From Chitinophagales bacterium (GTDB taxonomy: Bacteria > Bacteroidota > Bacteroidia > Chitinophagales > JADIYW01), in contig JAIBAX010000018.1 in the NCBI GenBank assembly GCA_019694955.1, positions 1-64,000 of the forward strand: DNA of 64,000 bases. Direction: 5' to 3'. Positions 50,998 through 58,616 of this stretch are shown here, piece by piece. The notes beneath the pieces were generated by a model. That model ran no database searches. It saw only the letters and a list, made by a program, of their open reading frames with translations, and had not been told where the DNA came from. Both the position numbers and the translations under genes were made by a program. The stretch's first letter is position 1, and each line of letters opens with the position of its first letter.

Positions 50998-53751
50998 TTA
51001 TTTGTTTTTAATTTTAAAATATTTTTCCCATGCGTTGTTATGAATTCTTATCTGTTCATCATCTAAGAAATTCATTCTTTTTAATTCTACATCTGTTAAT
51101 GCTCTTTTTTTAGATAAACTTTCTAGTGTTCGATATTCTTCATAAAGTGGATGAGATAAATTACTTGCTTCGTCCATTGCTTTTAAATGTAATCTAAATT
51201 CAACAATATGTCCGTTGCTCATCTTTATATTCATTAGTATATCTCTATATCTACTTGATAAGACATTAAGAAACCGATCTTTAATTCGCAAGATTGTAAC
51301 TTCGTCCTTAATAACATTTAATGCTTCATATACTTCATCTAAGTTATTATATACAATTTTACTTCCGGCTATGTCTAAAATATTGTTAGCACTTTCATTC
51401 TCATATTCACTTAATTTTTCAAGAACTCTTTTTTTATCTTTTAAACCATTATTAACATCCTCGCGTCTAAAACCAGCCTTACCTTTTGTCTTTATAGCCA
51501 ATTTTTCTGTTAGTATTTTTAATTCGCCATTTGCTACCTCGGCAGCAGCATATAATTCATCTAAGTTTGAAGTGTTTTGGAGGACGGGTTTCCCTTTAGT
51601 TAAACCTATTATCTCTTTACTAATCTTGAAATAATTTTCAAGAACCATCTCCTCCAACGCCACCTTCGTGCCGTTGACAGATTTACTCCAAAACCGCCTC
51701 AGCCAAGCAAACATCTCTTTGGCACTTCCGCTGAAAATTACCTCACCCTTGTAAATTACTGCATAACCCTCTTGTACAGCTTTGCCTACTTTTAGCTCGC
51801 CTTTTACCATCAACACACCTATCTGATACAATCTATTTAATGGTCCCGCTAATGTTATAAAATAATTTCGGCTAACTCTATATACCTCTTGGACAGACTT
51901 TAAAAGAACTTCTGTTGTAAAATTAGGAATTTTTATTCCATTCTTCACAGCATTTTCTATGGCTTTTCCAATAAATGCCGTTGCTTCTATGCCTAAATCT
52001 CCAGCTTTTACGGCCAATCCATACAGTTTCGGGCCATTTGTGAGAATTGTTTTAGCTAATAACGGCAAACAAACACCTCCATTCACTACCATATTGATGG
52101 GTTGCCAATACTTTTGAAATGCTCTTTTCTCTTCGCAATCTGGAATACCGATTAATATTGTATCTATGGCTCCTGTTACAATCATTACATAATCGGCGAT
52201 GGCAACCAAACCTGTTGCACCGGCACCCAATGACCCTACTGACAATGCTATCATACTGATATAAAACACCAACTCCGCCCGCTGCTTTACCTGTTTCCAT
52301 TCTGCCTGTTCTGCCATACACATGATATATAGTGCAGGCACTAATGTTGGAAGCTCATCTCCTTCAAAATGAAAACTCACCATATCCAGCGGATTGTAAT
52401 AAGCACCTTCTCCATCATCGATGATTACATCTTTTTGTATGGTTGTTGGTGTTGAGTAATAGTTGATAGAAGTGAATATCTTTTGTTCCCGTGTTTCTGT
52501 CTTTTGTTGTTGCAACCATATTTTTTGTTCACTTTTCTCCTCTTTATCTTTAAAAAGAATATTGGCATCTACGCGATGATTGGCATCTATCTTAAATAAC
52601 GTATTTTTTACTTGGAGTCCTTTTCCGGCATTAGCGGCTCCCGTCAACATCATACAGAATAATTCCTTATTGGACAATTCAAATCCTGCCATTTCCTCGG
52701 CGGCACCATCAATTTGGCGATAAGTTTCTAACAATAAAGCACTATTGTCTTTAAATTTATCGATAAGATAAGTTGTTTGCGACAGAGCAGAAAAGATTTT
52801 AAGGACAGCCATTGTTGAGTCAACGAAAGGATTTCCCTTATCCGCTTTTAGCAAAGTTAAAAAATCTTTCCATAAGCTGTTGACATCACGTTTATCAATT
52901 ATCCACTGTGGTGCTTGTGCGTATAATGCCTTTAACATTGCGCCGTTTCCATTATATTTATCCCACCACTTGTTGAACTGATCAGCAATCCTAGTTTTAA
53001 AAAAAGTTAGAAGTGACGCATCGGCATATTCAACAATAGCAAACAAATCTTCTGCATTATTTGCCGTAATTATCCAAGCCAAATATTTATCATTGATAGA
53101 AACTAGAGAGTAATCATCATCCTTTGTATTCACATCACCTTCAACAAATTCTTCTTTGGTTACATATTGATCGGTATCTTGAAAGCGACACCTCCAAGAA
53201 AACGATACTTTGCCTTCATCATCAATGCTACTACTTAGGCTATATCTTCCTGTATAGTACTTAACTGTACTTAGTTTGCCTGATAGTATAATTTTGCGGT
53301 TCTCCTTTGTTATGAAGTTTCTATCTACTTCAATAGATTTTGCCACATCTTGGATGTGTTCAGGGTCTCGTATCTCAATCGTTTTTTGAAGCGATGATTT
53401 ATATTTTTCGTAATCGAAAAGGAACTCATTATTTAATCTGTTTTGCTGGATATCTGATAATAATTTTGCAAAATCAATTGGATCTGTATAGAATAAGTCT
53501 TTGCTATCAAAATCTTCCTTTGCAGGTGGTGGCTTTCGATAAAAAATGCTCTTTTCTCCAAAGGGGCTGGTTTCGGCTATGGACTGCCTGACGGCGTTGA
53601 GGTCTTCACCGAAGGTAATGATTTCTTTTGTATTCATATCCTTGAAGATAGGTTTGCCATTGTGTAGAAATGCATCCCCATATAGTCGCTTTTCTTCTTC
53701 AAGATCCCAATACAATGGAAAACCATCTATGTATCCTACAATTGTTTTCAT
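50998..53751 (-). CDS. Putative polymorphic toxin with C-terminal RelA/SpoT-like domain
   Basis: 917 residues, no signal peptide. Residues 1-470 have no recognised motif. Residues 493-536 are strongly hydrophobic (AELVFYISMIALSVGSLGAG and onward), with a second hydrophobic patch near 553-570. A pretoxin-like segment (VIFSGSAKEMFAWLRRFW, 671-688) precedes the C-terminal domain (~740-880), which reads as a divergent RelA/SpoT-like synthetase: LDIAGSKIV, LRIKDRF (~822), YRDILMNIKMSNGHIVEFRL (835-854), then HPLYEEYRTLE. The likely product would be a nucleotide alarmone or a pyrophosphorylated purine, as for the T6SS toxin Tas1. The Arg usually found in the GxR motif is Lys here. The fold and toxin role are inference. 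Confidence 0.7.
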   Translation of the reverse strand: MKTIVGYIDGFPLYWDLEEEKRLYGDAFLHNGKPIFKDMNTKEIITFGEDLNAVRQSIAETSPFGEKSIFYRKPPPAKEDFDSKDLFYTDPIDFAKLLSDIQQNRLNNEFLFDYEKYKSSLQKTIEIRDPEHIQDVAKSIEVDRNFITKENRKIILSGKLSTVKYYTGRYSLSSSIDDEGKVSFSWRCRFQDTDQYVTKEEFVEGDVNTKDDDYSLVSINDKYLAWIITANNAEDLFAIVEYADASLLTFFKTRIADQFNKWWDKYNGNGAMLKALYAQAPQWIIDKRDVNSLWKDFLTLLKADKGNPFVDSTMAVLKIFSALSQTTYLIDKFKDNSALLLETYRQIDGAAEEMAGFELSNKELFCMMLTGAANAGKGLQVKNTLFKIDANHRVDANILFKDKEEKSEQKIWLQQQKTETREQKIFTSINYYSTPTTIQKDVIIDDGEGAYYNPLDMVSFHFEGDELPTLVPALYIMCMAEQAEWKQVKQRAELVFYISMIALSVGSLGAGATGLVAIADYVMIVTGAIDTILIGIPDCEEKRAFQKYWQPINMVVNGGVCLPLLAKTILTNGPKLYGLAVKAGDLGIEATAFIGKAIENAVKNGIKIPNFTTEVLLKSVQEVYRVSRNYFITLAGPLNRLYQIGVLMVKGELKVGKAVQEGYAVIYKGEVIFSGSAKEMFAWLRRFWSKSVNGTKVALEEMVLENYFKISKEIIGLTKGKPVLQNTSNLDELYAAAEVANGELKILTEKLAIKTKGKAGFRREDVNNGLKDKKRVLEKLSEYENESANNILDIAGSKIVYNNLDEVYEALNVIKDEVTILRIKDRFLNVLSSRYRDILMNIKMSNGHIVEFRLHLKAMDEASNLSHPLYEEYRTLESLSKKRALTDVELKRMNFLDDEQIRIHNNAWEKYFKIKNK

Positions 53752-53921
53752 AATCTAAGTTTTGAGTGGTGAGTAATTTGTTTTGAGTTCTTTGATTGAA
53801 AATTATTTGTTTGCATAAAAAAGGTTTTGGTTCAAAAAATGGTTTTTAGGGCAAAACTTCTCCCTTGCGAAATTTTGCTTCGCTTTAACTAGTTTGTTTT
53901 CAATTGGTTAATAAAATAAGA

Positions 53922-53941
53922 TTGCCACTGATGCACGAATG
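53922..53941. repeat. 20-bp repeat, copy 1
   Basis: TTGCCACTGATGCACGAATG; differs by one base from copy 2 at 54028-54047, 106 bases away in the same orientation. Confidence 0.8.
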
Positions 53942-54027
53942 AGTTATTAGTACAGCGATGTTCGTAACGCGTATTGCGACTTTTTTCGAATACTCTATGA
54001 ACTGTCAACCGTGAACTGTGAACTTTT

Positions 54028-54047
54028 TTGCCACTAATGCACGAATG
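54028..54047. repeat. 20-bp repeat, copy 2
   Basis: TTGCCACTAATGCACGAATG; 19 of 20 bases match copy 1. Sequences of this GTGCAT/ACGAAT type recur between genes in many bacterial genomes, to my recollection. Confidence 0.8.
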
Positions 54048-54483
54048 TTTCTTTTGAAATCAACCCGGGCTTCTTATTCTTATATTATTTTGCACTGTTT
54101 CCATGGTTTTATTTTTTTGACAAAAATTCCTTGTATGGCATCGCTGCCATTATTTTGAGGGTGCTCAAAAATGATGATTTGGTCTAGGTGATAATTTATC
54201 TAATTCATGCTGTTATTTTCTTTATTCAACGTAAACTTAATTTATTCATTTTATTTAAGCACAACCATTAAGATATCTTTGGTTAAAAATGGCATTCTTT
54301 AACTTTTGATATCTTGCCATAATTGATAATACAAATATACGCTTTATTTTTGTAAATTCAAATATTTTTACAAAAATTATTTAAATTAAATTTTAAATAG
54401 CAAATCCGTTGTTTCGAGGAGACACGGAAGTGGGGAAACAAAACCATTAAACTTGAAGGATAGAATGCAGTTTTTGTCAATCA

Positions 54484-54499
54484 TCCCGATGATTCGGGA
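54484..54499. repeat. GC-rich palindromic hairpin
   Basis: TCCCGA-TGAT-TCGGGA forms a perfect 6-bp stem with a 4-base loop, 76 bases after the cdsA stop. No T-run follows on either strand, so it is not a classical terminator, though it may mark the 3' end of the cdsA transcript. Confidence 0.6.
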
Positions 54500-54574
54500 G
54501 ACGACAAGAATAAGGAAGGGTGCAAAAAAAATTATTTTTTTCGTCCTTTTAGGCGTAATCCGAGTTAACTATTA

Positions 54575-55420
54575 TTATAAATGGAAAATCGTTATGTAGA
54601 GCGTATTGGCAGGTAAAGCGAATAGCAATCCATCAAACCTGTCTAAGAACCCGCCATGTCCCGGCAATGCGGAGCCACTGTCTTTGATTTCTAGGTTTCT
54701 TTTAATCATAGATTCTGCCAAGTCCCCATAGGTGCTAAGTACCGAAGTAATGACGGCCATAGCAACATAATGAATAATATTTACGTCTTTTTGTCCAATT
54801 GCCGGCATCAACCAATCTACTAAAAAGGCAAACAGTATCGTAAATACAAACCCTCCAGCAAAACCTTCCCATGTTTTCTTAGGGGAAATTCTTTCAAAAA
54901 GCTTGGTCTTGCCAAAATATTTTCCAATTAGATATGCCCAACTATCATTTGCCCATGCAAAAAACAAGATGGCCAACAAATATTTATACTCATAACCGCC
55001 GCCTCTGAACACAAGAAAACTTGCAGAACTGAGTGGAACGGCCAGGTAAAACAAACCCATAGCGTTATAACAAGTATTGGTAAAAGGCGTAGGTGCTTTG
55101 GAATACATCTCTATTACAAACCACGCCAAAGGGAATGCCGCCACAAGAGACATATATACCATTGGCACCCAACCGGAAGAAACAAGAAAAATGTCTCCAA
55201 AAATAAACAGGCTAAAAACGACATTTAGAATGCGGTAGGCTTTTTTCCAATTATCAGACGAGTTCAATCTTGAATCTATCAATTTTTGATACTCCCAAAT
55301 ACATAAAACGATGATCAATGTGAAAAGCACCATATATGAATACTCATTCCATACCACCGCTCCAATGATAAATGCAACGAAAAAAATGCCTGTAATCAGT
55401 CGTTGGGTAAGGTTACTCAT
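54575..55420 (-). CDS. cdsA: Phosphatidate cytidylyltransferase (CDP-diacylglycerol synthase)
   Basis: 281 residues with about eight transmembrane helices. The C-terminal part carries the CDS signature: FAWANDSWAYLIGKYFG, RISPKKTWEGFAGGF and GDLAESMIKRNLEIKDSGSALPGHGGFLDRFDGLL. It makes CDP-diacylglycerol from phosphatidate and CTP at the inner membrane, the precursor used upstream of the psd step. It begins 59 bases after the CPBP protease gene in the same direction. Confidence 0.96.
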   Translation of the reverse strand: MSNLTQRLITGIFFVAFIIGAVVWNEYSYMVLFTLIIVLCIWEYQKLIDSRLNSSDNWKKAYRILNVVFSLFIFGDIFLVSSGWVPMVYMSLVAAFPLAWFVIEMYSKAPTPFTNTCYNAMGLFYLAVPLSSASFLVFRGGGYEYKYLLAILFFAWANDSWAYLIGKYFGKTKLFERISPKKTWEGFAGGFVFTILFAFLVDWLMPAIGQKDVNIIHYVAMAVITSVLSTYGDLAESMIKRNLEIKDSGSALPGHGGFLDRFDGLLFALPANTLYITIFHL

Positions 55421-55479
55421 AGCGGAAAATTATATGCCTTTCAAAAATTGAATCGGTAAAATTAGCGAATTATCGTTTA

Positions 55480-56412
55480 TTATTCTAATAGGTGTTCATC
55501 CGATTCTATTTCAGACTTGTTGGCAATCTTAAAAAAGGTATATGAAAGAAATAAGAACAACGCCATTGAAAGAAGAATAGCATTTTTCGAAAGTCCTTCG
55601 TATGAATCCGGCTCTATTGGTTGATTTTGGATGGCTAACACATACATCCCAATCGCTTGAATGCCATTGAATAAAAAGTGCGCCCCCACGGAATACCAAA
55701 TGCTTCCTCCCCAATAAACTAGATACCCGAATAAAATTCCTAAAAATGCCCTCGGCAAAAAACCGTACACATCGCCATGAATGATACTGAAAGCAACACC
55801 GGAAATAATGATAGCAACATGAAAATTTTTCGTACACTCTGTCAAAATTCGTTGCAACGCCCCTCTAAACAAAAATTCTTCACACAACGCCGGAAGTATC
55901 GCCAACATGAGAAAATTAATAGCAAAACCAAGTGGACTTTCGTCTTGCATAAACTTTTGCATCAGTGATTCACTATTCTTATTCATCTCTATTAGCTTAG
56001 CTTCTACATCGGGCCATGGAATGTGTATCTGTTGATTTATTTCATGGACGATGTATATCATCGGAAAAAACGAGAAGAGAATTCCCGGCACCAACGTCAA
56101 TAACATGAAATTTGGTTTCCTTTCACCAACATTATAAACAACGGCACTGCCGGATTTCATTCTACTAAAAATAAAGGCTGGCAACAAAAAGCCTCCGATG
56201 GAATACATCATCTGTAAAAACTTAAGTGGTATCAGCTCCAGAGGGGAAAATTTTAGCAAATAACTTATATCACTGATATTGCCATTGGTATAAATCTGGC
56301 TGGCTATCAATCCAATTAACAATTGTATGCCAAAGATACATCCTACTACAATTGCTATGAGGATAATTAATTGTTCTGTTAAACTCTTTTTAGATAAGTA
56401 TGCTTCGCTCAT
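55480..56412 (-). CDS. CPBP-family intramembrane metalloprotease
   Basis: 310 residues from ATG 56412 (MSEAYLSKKSLTEQLIILI). About eight hydrophobic helices; the Abi/CPBP motifs are EEFLFRGALQRI and FSIIHGDVYGFLPRAFLGIL with the zinc-binding Glu and His. The family includes CAAX-like prenyl-protein proteases and bacteriocin self-protection proteins; the substrate is unknown. The frame is open to 56505, but a -7 element at 56430-56437 lies within that extension and the added sequence shows no family resemblance. Confidence 0.88.
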   Translation of the reverse strand: MSEAYLSKKSLTEQLIILIAIVVGCIFGIQLLIGLIASQIYTNGNISDISYLLKFSPLELIPLKFLQMMYSIGGFLLPAFIFSRMKSGSAVVYNVGERKPNFMLLTLVPGILFSFFPMIYIVHEINQQIHIPWPDVEAKLIEMNKNSESLMQKFMQDESPLGFAINFLMLAILPALCEEFLFRGALQRILTECTKNFHVAIIISGVAFSIIHGDVYGFLPRAFLGILFGYLVYWGGSIWYSVGAHFLFNGIQAIGMYVLAIQNQPIEPDSYEGLSKNAILLSMALFLFLSYTFFKIANKSEIESDEHLLE

Positions 56413-56419
56413 TTGATTG

Positions 56420-56437
56420 TATATTTGCACAAAAATA
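56420..56437. promoter_or_regulatory. Two opposed -7 elements, two bases apart
   Basis: TATATTTG on the plus strand (56420-56427) points to dusB, and TATTTTTG on the minus strand (56430-56437) points to the CPBP gene. Each transcript would start inside or beyond the other promoter's -7 element, so the two cannot be bound by polymerase at once. Confidence 0.6.
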
Positions 56438-56453
56438 CCATTTTTTTTAAGCT

Positions 56454-57443
56454 GTGGTAAAAATCGGACATATTGAACTGGGGGAATTCCCATTATTGCT
56501 GGCACCCATGGAGGATGTCAGCGACCCGCCTTTTCGTGCCGTTTGTAAAAAAAATGGTGCCGACTTAATGTATACTGAATTTATTTCTTCCGAAGGGTTG
56601 ATCAGAGATGCGCATAAGAGTAAACAAAAGTTGGATATTTATGATGAGGAGCGCCCCATAGGCATACAATTATTTGGTGGTGAGCTGGCATCCATGAATA
56701 ATGCGACAGAAATTGCAGACCGCGCTCAGCCGGATTTAATAGATATCAACTACGGCTGTCCGGTGAAGAAGGTCGTATGCAAAATGGCAGGCGCCGGTAT
56801 TCTAAAAGACATACCTTTGATGATAAAACTCACCGAAGGTGTCATCAAGTCCACTAACAGACCCGTTACGGTGAAAACACGGTTAGGGTGGGACGACCAT
56901 AGCAAAAATATTGTAGAAGTAGCCGAAAGATTGCAAGACATAGGCGTGAAAGCCATTTCCATACACGGGCGCACGCGCATGCAAATGTACAAAGGAGAAG
57001 CCGACTGGACGTTGATTGCCGCAGTAAAGAACAATCCGAGAATGCACATACCGGTATTCGGCAACGGCGATATCGATTCTCCACAGAAGGCATTAGAATA
57101 TAAAAACAGATATGGCGTAGATGGCATCATGATTGGCAGAGCCAGCATCGGCTACCCATGGATATTTCGGGAAATAAAAGCATTCTTGAAAGACGGCACC
57201 CTCCTTCCGCTACCAACCATTGAAGAAAGAATTGATGTTGTCAGAGAACATTTCCGAAGGAGCATTGCTTGGAAAGGGGAGCGTGTGGGCGTTGTGGAAA
57301 TGAGACAACATTATGCCAATTATTTGCGTGCATTACCTAATATCAAACCGTTTAGGCAAAAATTGGTGACCACATATGATGTGAATGAAATTGAAGATGT
57401 ATTATCTGAAATTCTAGAGACTTATGTCAACATAGAGGTGTGA
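56454..57443 (+). CDS. dusB: tRNA-dihydrouridine synthase B
   Basis: 329 residues. FMN-dependent TIM barrel with PLLLAPMEDVSDPPFRAVCK-type start (LLAPMEDVSDPPFRAVC), the catalytic Cys in DINYGCPVKKVV, KTRLGWDD, ISIHGRTRMQMYKGEADW and FGNGDIDSP, and a C-terminal helical tRNA-binding domain (RQHYANYLRALPNIKPFRQK). It reduces uridines in tRNA D-loops. The start is GTG at 56454, 26 bases after the -7 element. Confidence 0.95.
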   Translation: MVKIGHIELGEFPLLLAPMEDVSDPPFRAVCKKNGADLMYTEFISSEGLIRDAHKSKQKLDIYDEERPIGIQLFGGELASMNNATEIADRAQPDLIDINYGCPVKKVVCKMAGAGILKDIPLMIKLTEGVIKSTNRPVTVKTRLGWDDHSKNIVEVAERLQDIGVKAISIHGRTRMQMYKGEADWTLIAAVKNNPRMHIPVFGNGDIDSPQKALEYKNRYGVDGIMIGRASIGYPWIFREIKAFLKDGTLLPLPTIEERIDVVREHFRRSIAWKGERVGVVEMRQHYANYLRALPNIKPFRQKLVTTYDVNEIEDVLSEILETYVNIEV

Positions 57444-57500
57444 ATCTATCATTCTATATAACATGAATTCTGGAACGCAGAACGATTGCCCGAACGGATT

Positions 57501-57550
57501 TTAACCGCCGAGGCGCAGAGAAATGCACAAAGTTTGCAGAGGTTTCTTTG
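57501..57550. repeat. Fragment resembling CGCAGAG-type intergenic repeats
   Basis: GCCGAGGCGCAGAGAAATGC followed by ACAAAGTTTGCAGAGG. Only one copy is in the window; the repeat-family link is from memory of similar sequences in other genomes. Confidence 0.4.
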
Positions 57551-57717
57551 CAACCAAAATCTTACAAAAATCCATTTTTTACAAAGTTTCACACATTGCA
57601 GTAGGAGGCAAGCTGGCCCACAAATCATTCGATAACAACTGCTGCGACGTGGAATAATACCTGAAATTTAACAATTTTAACCAGAAATTAACAGGATTTT
57701 AAGAAATCAGCTATAAA

Positions 57718-57744
57718 TTGTCAAAACAATTATATATATTTTTG
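57718..57744 (+). promoter_or_regulatory. Promoter of the L,D-transpeptidase-like gene
   Basis: TTG (57718-57720), 16-base spacer, TATTTTTG (57737-57744). The ATG is 45 bases further on. Confidence 0.7.
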
Positions 57745-57788
57745 CAACGGACTGAAAATTATTATATCACCCAATTTTTGTTTTTCGT

Positions 57789-58583
57789 ATGAAAAAACTG
57801 GGCATACTTTTTTGCGTTTTGGCAATAACCTTGTATGGATTCGCACCTGCGCCTTCAAAAGGCAACAGCATGTCTGAGACTATTGACGAGCATACTGTTC
57901 AAATGGTTGCATCTGATTCCGTAAAAATTCAAAATAATTGTCCTACCATTAGAGAGTTTTATAATTCTTTTGACACAAAAGGACTAAGCTATGAAGCCTT
58001 CTATTATGCGGTACATGGTTTTTACCAATTATCTCAATCAGGAAAATTGGAAAAAGAGCACCTTATCACCATTTTTGATTTATCTAAACCTTCTAAGGAA
58101 GAGCGCATTTTTGTAATAGACTTGCAAAAGAAAAAAGTGCTGATAAAAAGTTTGTGTTCGCATGGAGGCAATTCCGGTGAAATGTATGCACATTCATTTT
58201 CCAATGATGTAAGCTCACACATGACAAGCCTAGGATTTTATATCGCTGCCGAAACGTATACCGGAAAAAATGGTTATTCATTAAAATTAGATGGTTTAGA
58301 ACCCGGCTTCAATGACAATGCTCGTGCACGTGCTGTCGTAATACACGGTGCGGATTATGCTGAATACTCTTTCTTACAGGGGAATGGCTACTTAGGCAGA
58401 AGTCAAGGATGTCCGGCACTTCCTCGTGGCAACACGGATAAAGTAATCAATCTGATGAAAAACGGCTCTTGTTTGTTCATTTATGCACCAAACAACAATT
58501 ATTTAAAGAAAAGCGCATTTCTAAGAGTAGAAACCAATCTTGTTGAAGACTTCCTCAACAATAGATATCATCAGGCAGTATAA
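57789..58583 (+). CDS. L,D-transpeptidase-like protein (YkuD_2 type)
   Basis: 264 residues. A signal peptide (LGILFCVLAITLYGFAPA) is followed by IREFYNSFDTKGLSYEAFYYAVHG, characteristic of the murein L,D-transpeptidase catalytic-domain family PF13645. The catalytic region has FVIDLQKKKVLIKSLCSHGG, VVIHGADYAEY with the His, and LGRSQGCPALP with the nucleophile Cys. It probably crosslinks or modifies peptidoglycan in the periplasm. It has its own promoter. Confidence 0.88.
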   Translation: MKKLGILFCVLAITLYGFAPAPSKGNSMSETIDEHTVQMVASDSVKIQNNCPTIREFYNSFDTKGLSYEAFYYAVHGFYQLSQSGKLEKEHLITIFDLSKPSKEERIFVIDLQKKKVLIKSLCSHGGNSGEMYAHSFSNDVSSHMTSLGFYIAAETYTGKNGYSLKLDGLEPGFNDNARARAVVIHGADYAEYSFLQGNGYLGRSQGCPALPRGNTDKVINLMKNGSCLFIYAPNNNYLKKSAFLRVETNLVEDFLNNRYHQAV

Positions 58584-58616
58584 GCACCTTTGAACAGCAA
58601 AATCTTCCAAACGAAA

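Larger units (their letters stand above)
53752..54574. other. Long AT-rich intergenic region upstream of the putative toxin gene
   Basis: About 820 bases with no supportable gene. It holds two near-identical 20-mers (53922 and 54028), a short direct repeat of AACTGT-type sequence between them, a GC-rich hairpin (54484-54499) and a very AT-rich stretch at 54330-54400. A TAATTTTC (leftward) close to the toxin start is one mismatch from a -7 element. Confidence 0.6.
57444..57788. other. Intergenic region with degenerate repeats and a promoter
   Basis: About 345 bases without a gene. At 57501-57550 it carries TTAACCGCCGAGGCGCAGAG and a following AAAG/GCAGAGG stretch, resembling widespread intergenic repeats of the CGCAGAG type. 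At 57663-57702 there are two imperfect copies of AAATT(T)AACA..TTTTAA. The promoter of the downstream gene is at 57718-57744. Confidence 0.55.

Noticed and set aside
50998-53751. The large protein as a type IX secretion substrate
   Set aside because: It has neither a signal peptide nor a C-terminal sorting domain.
54465-54599. A 44-codon open frame (MQFLSIIPMIRETTRIRKG...) between the island and cdsA
   Set aside because: It runs through the palindrome and into the antisense end of cdsA, has no recognisable pattern, and lacks a promoter match.
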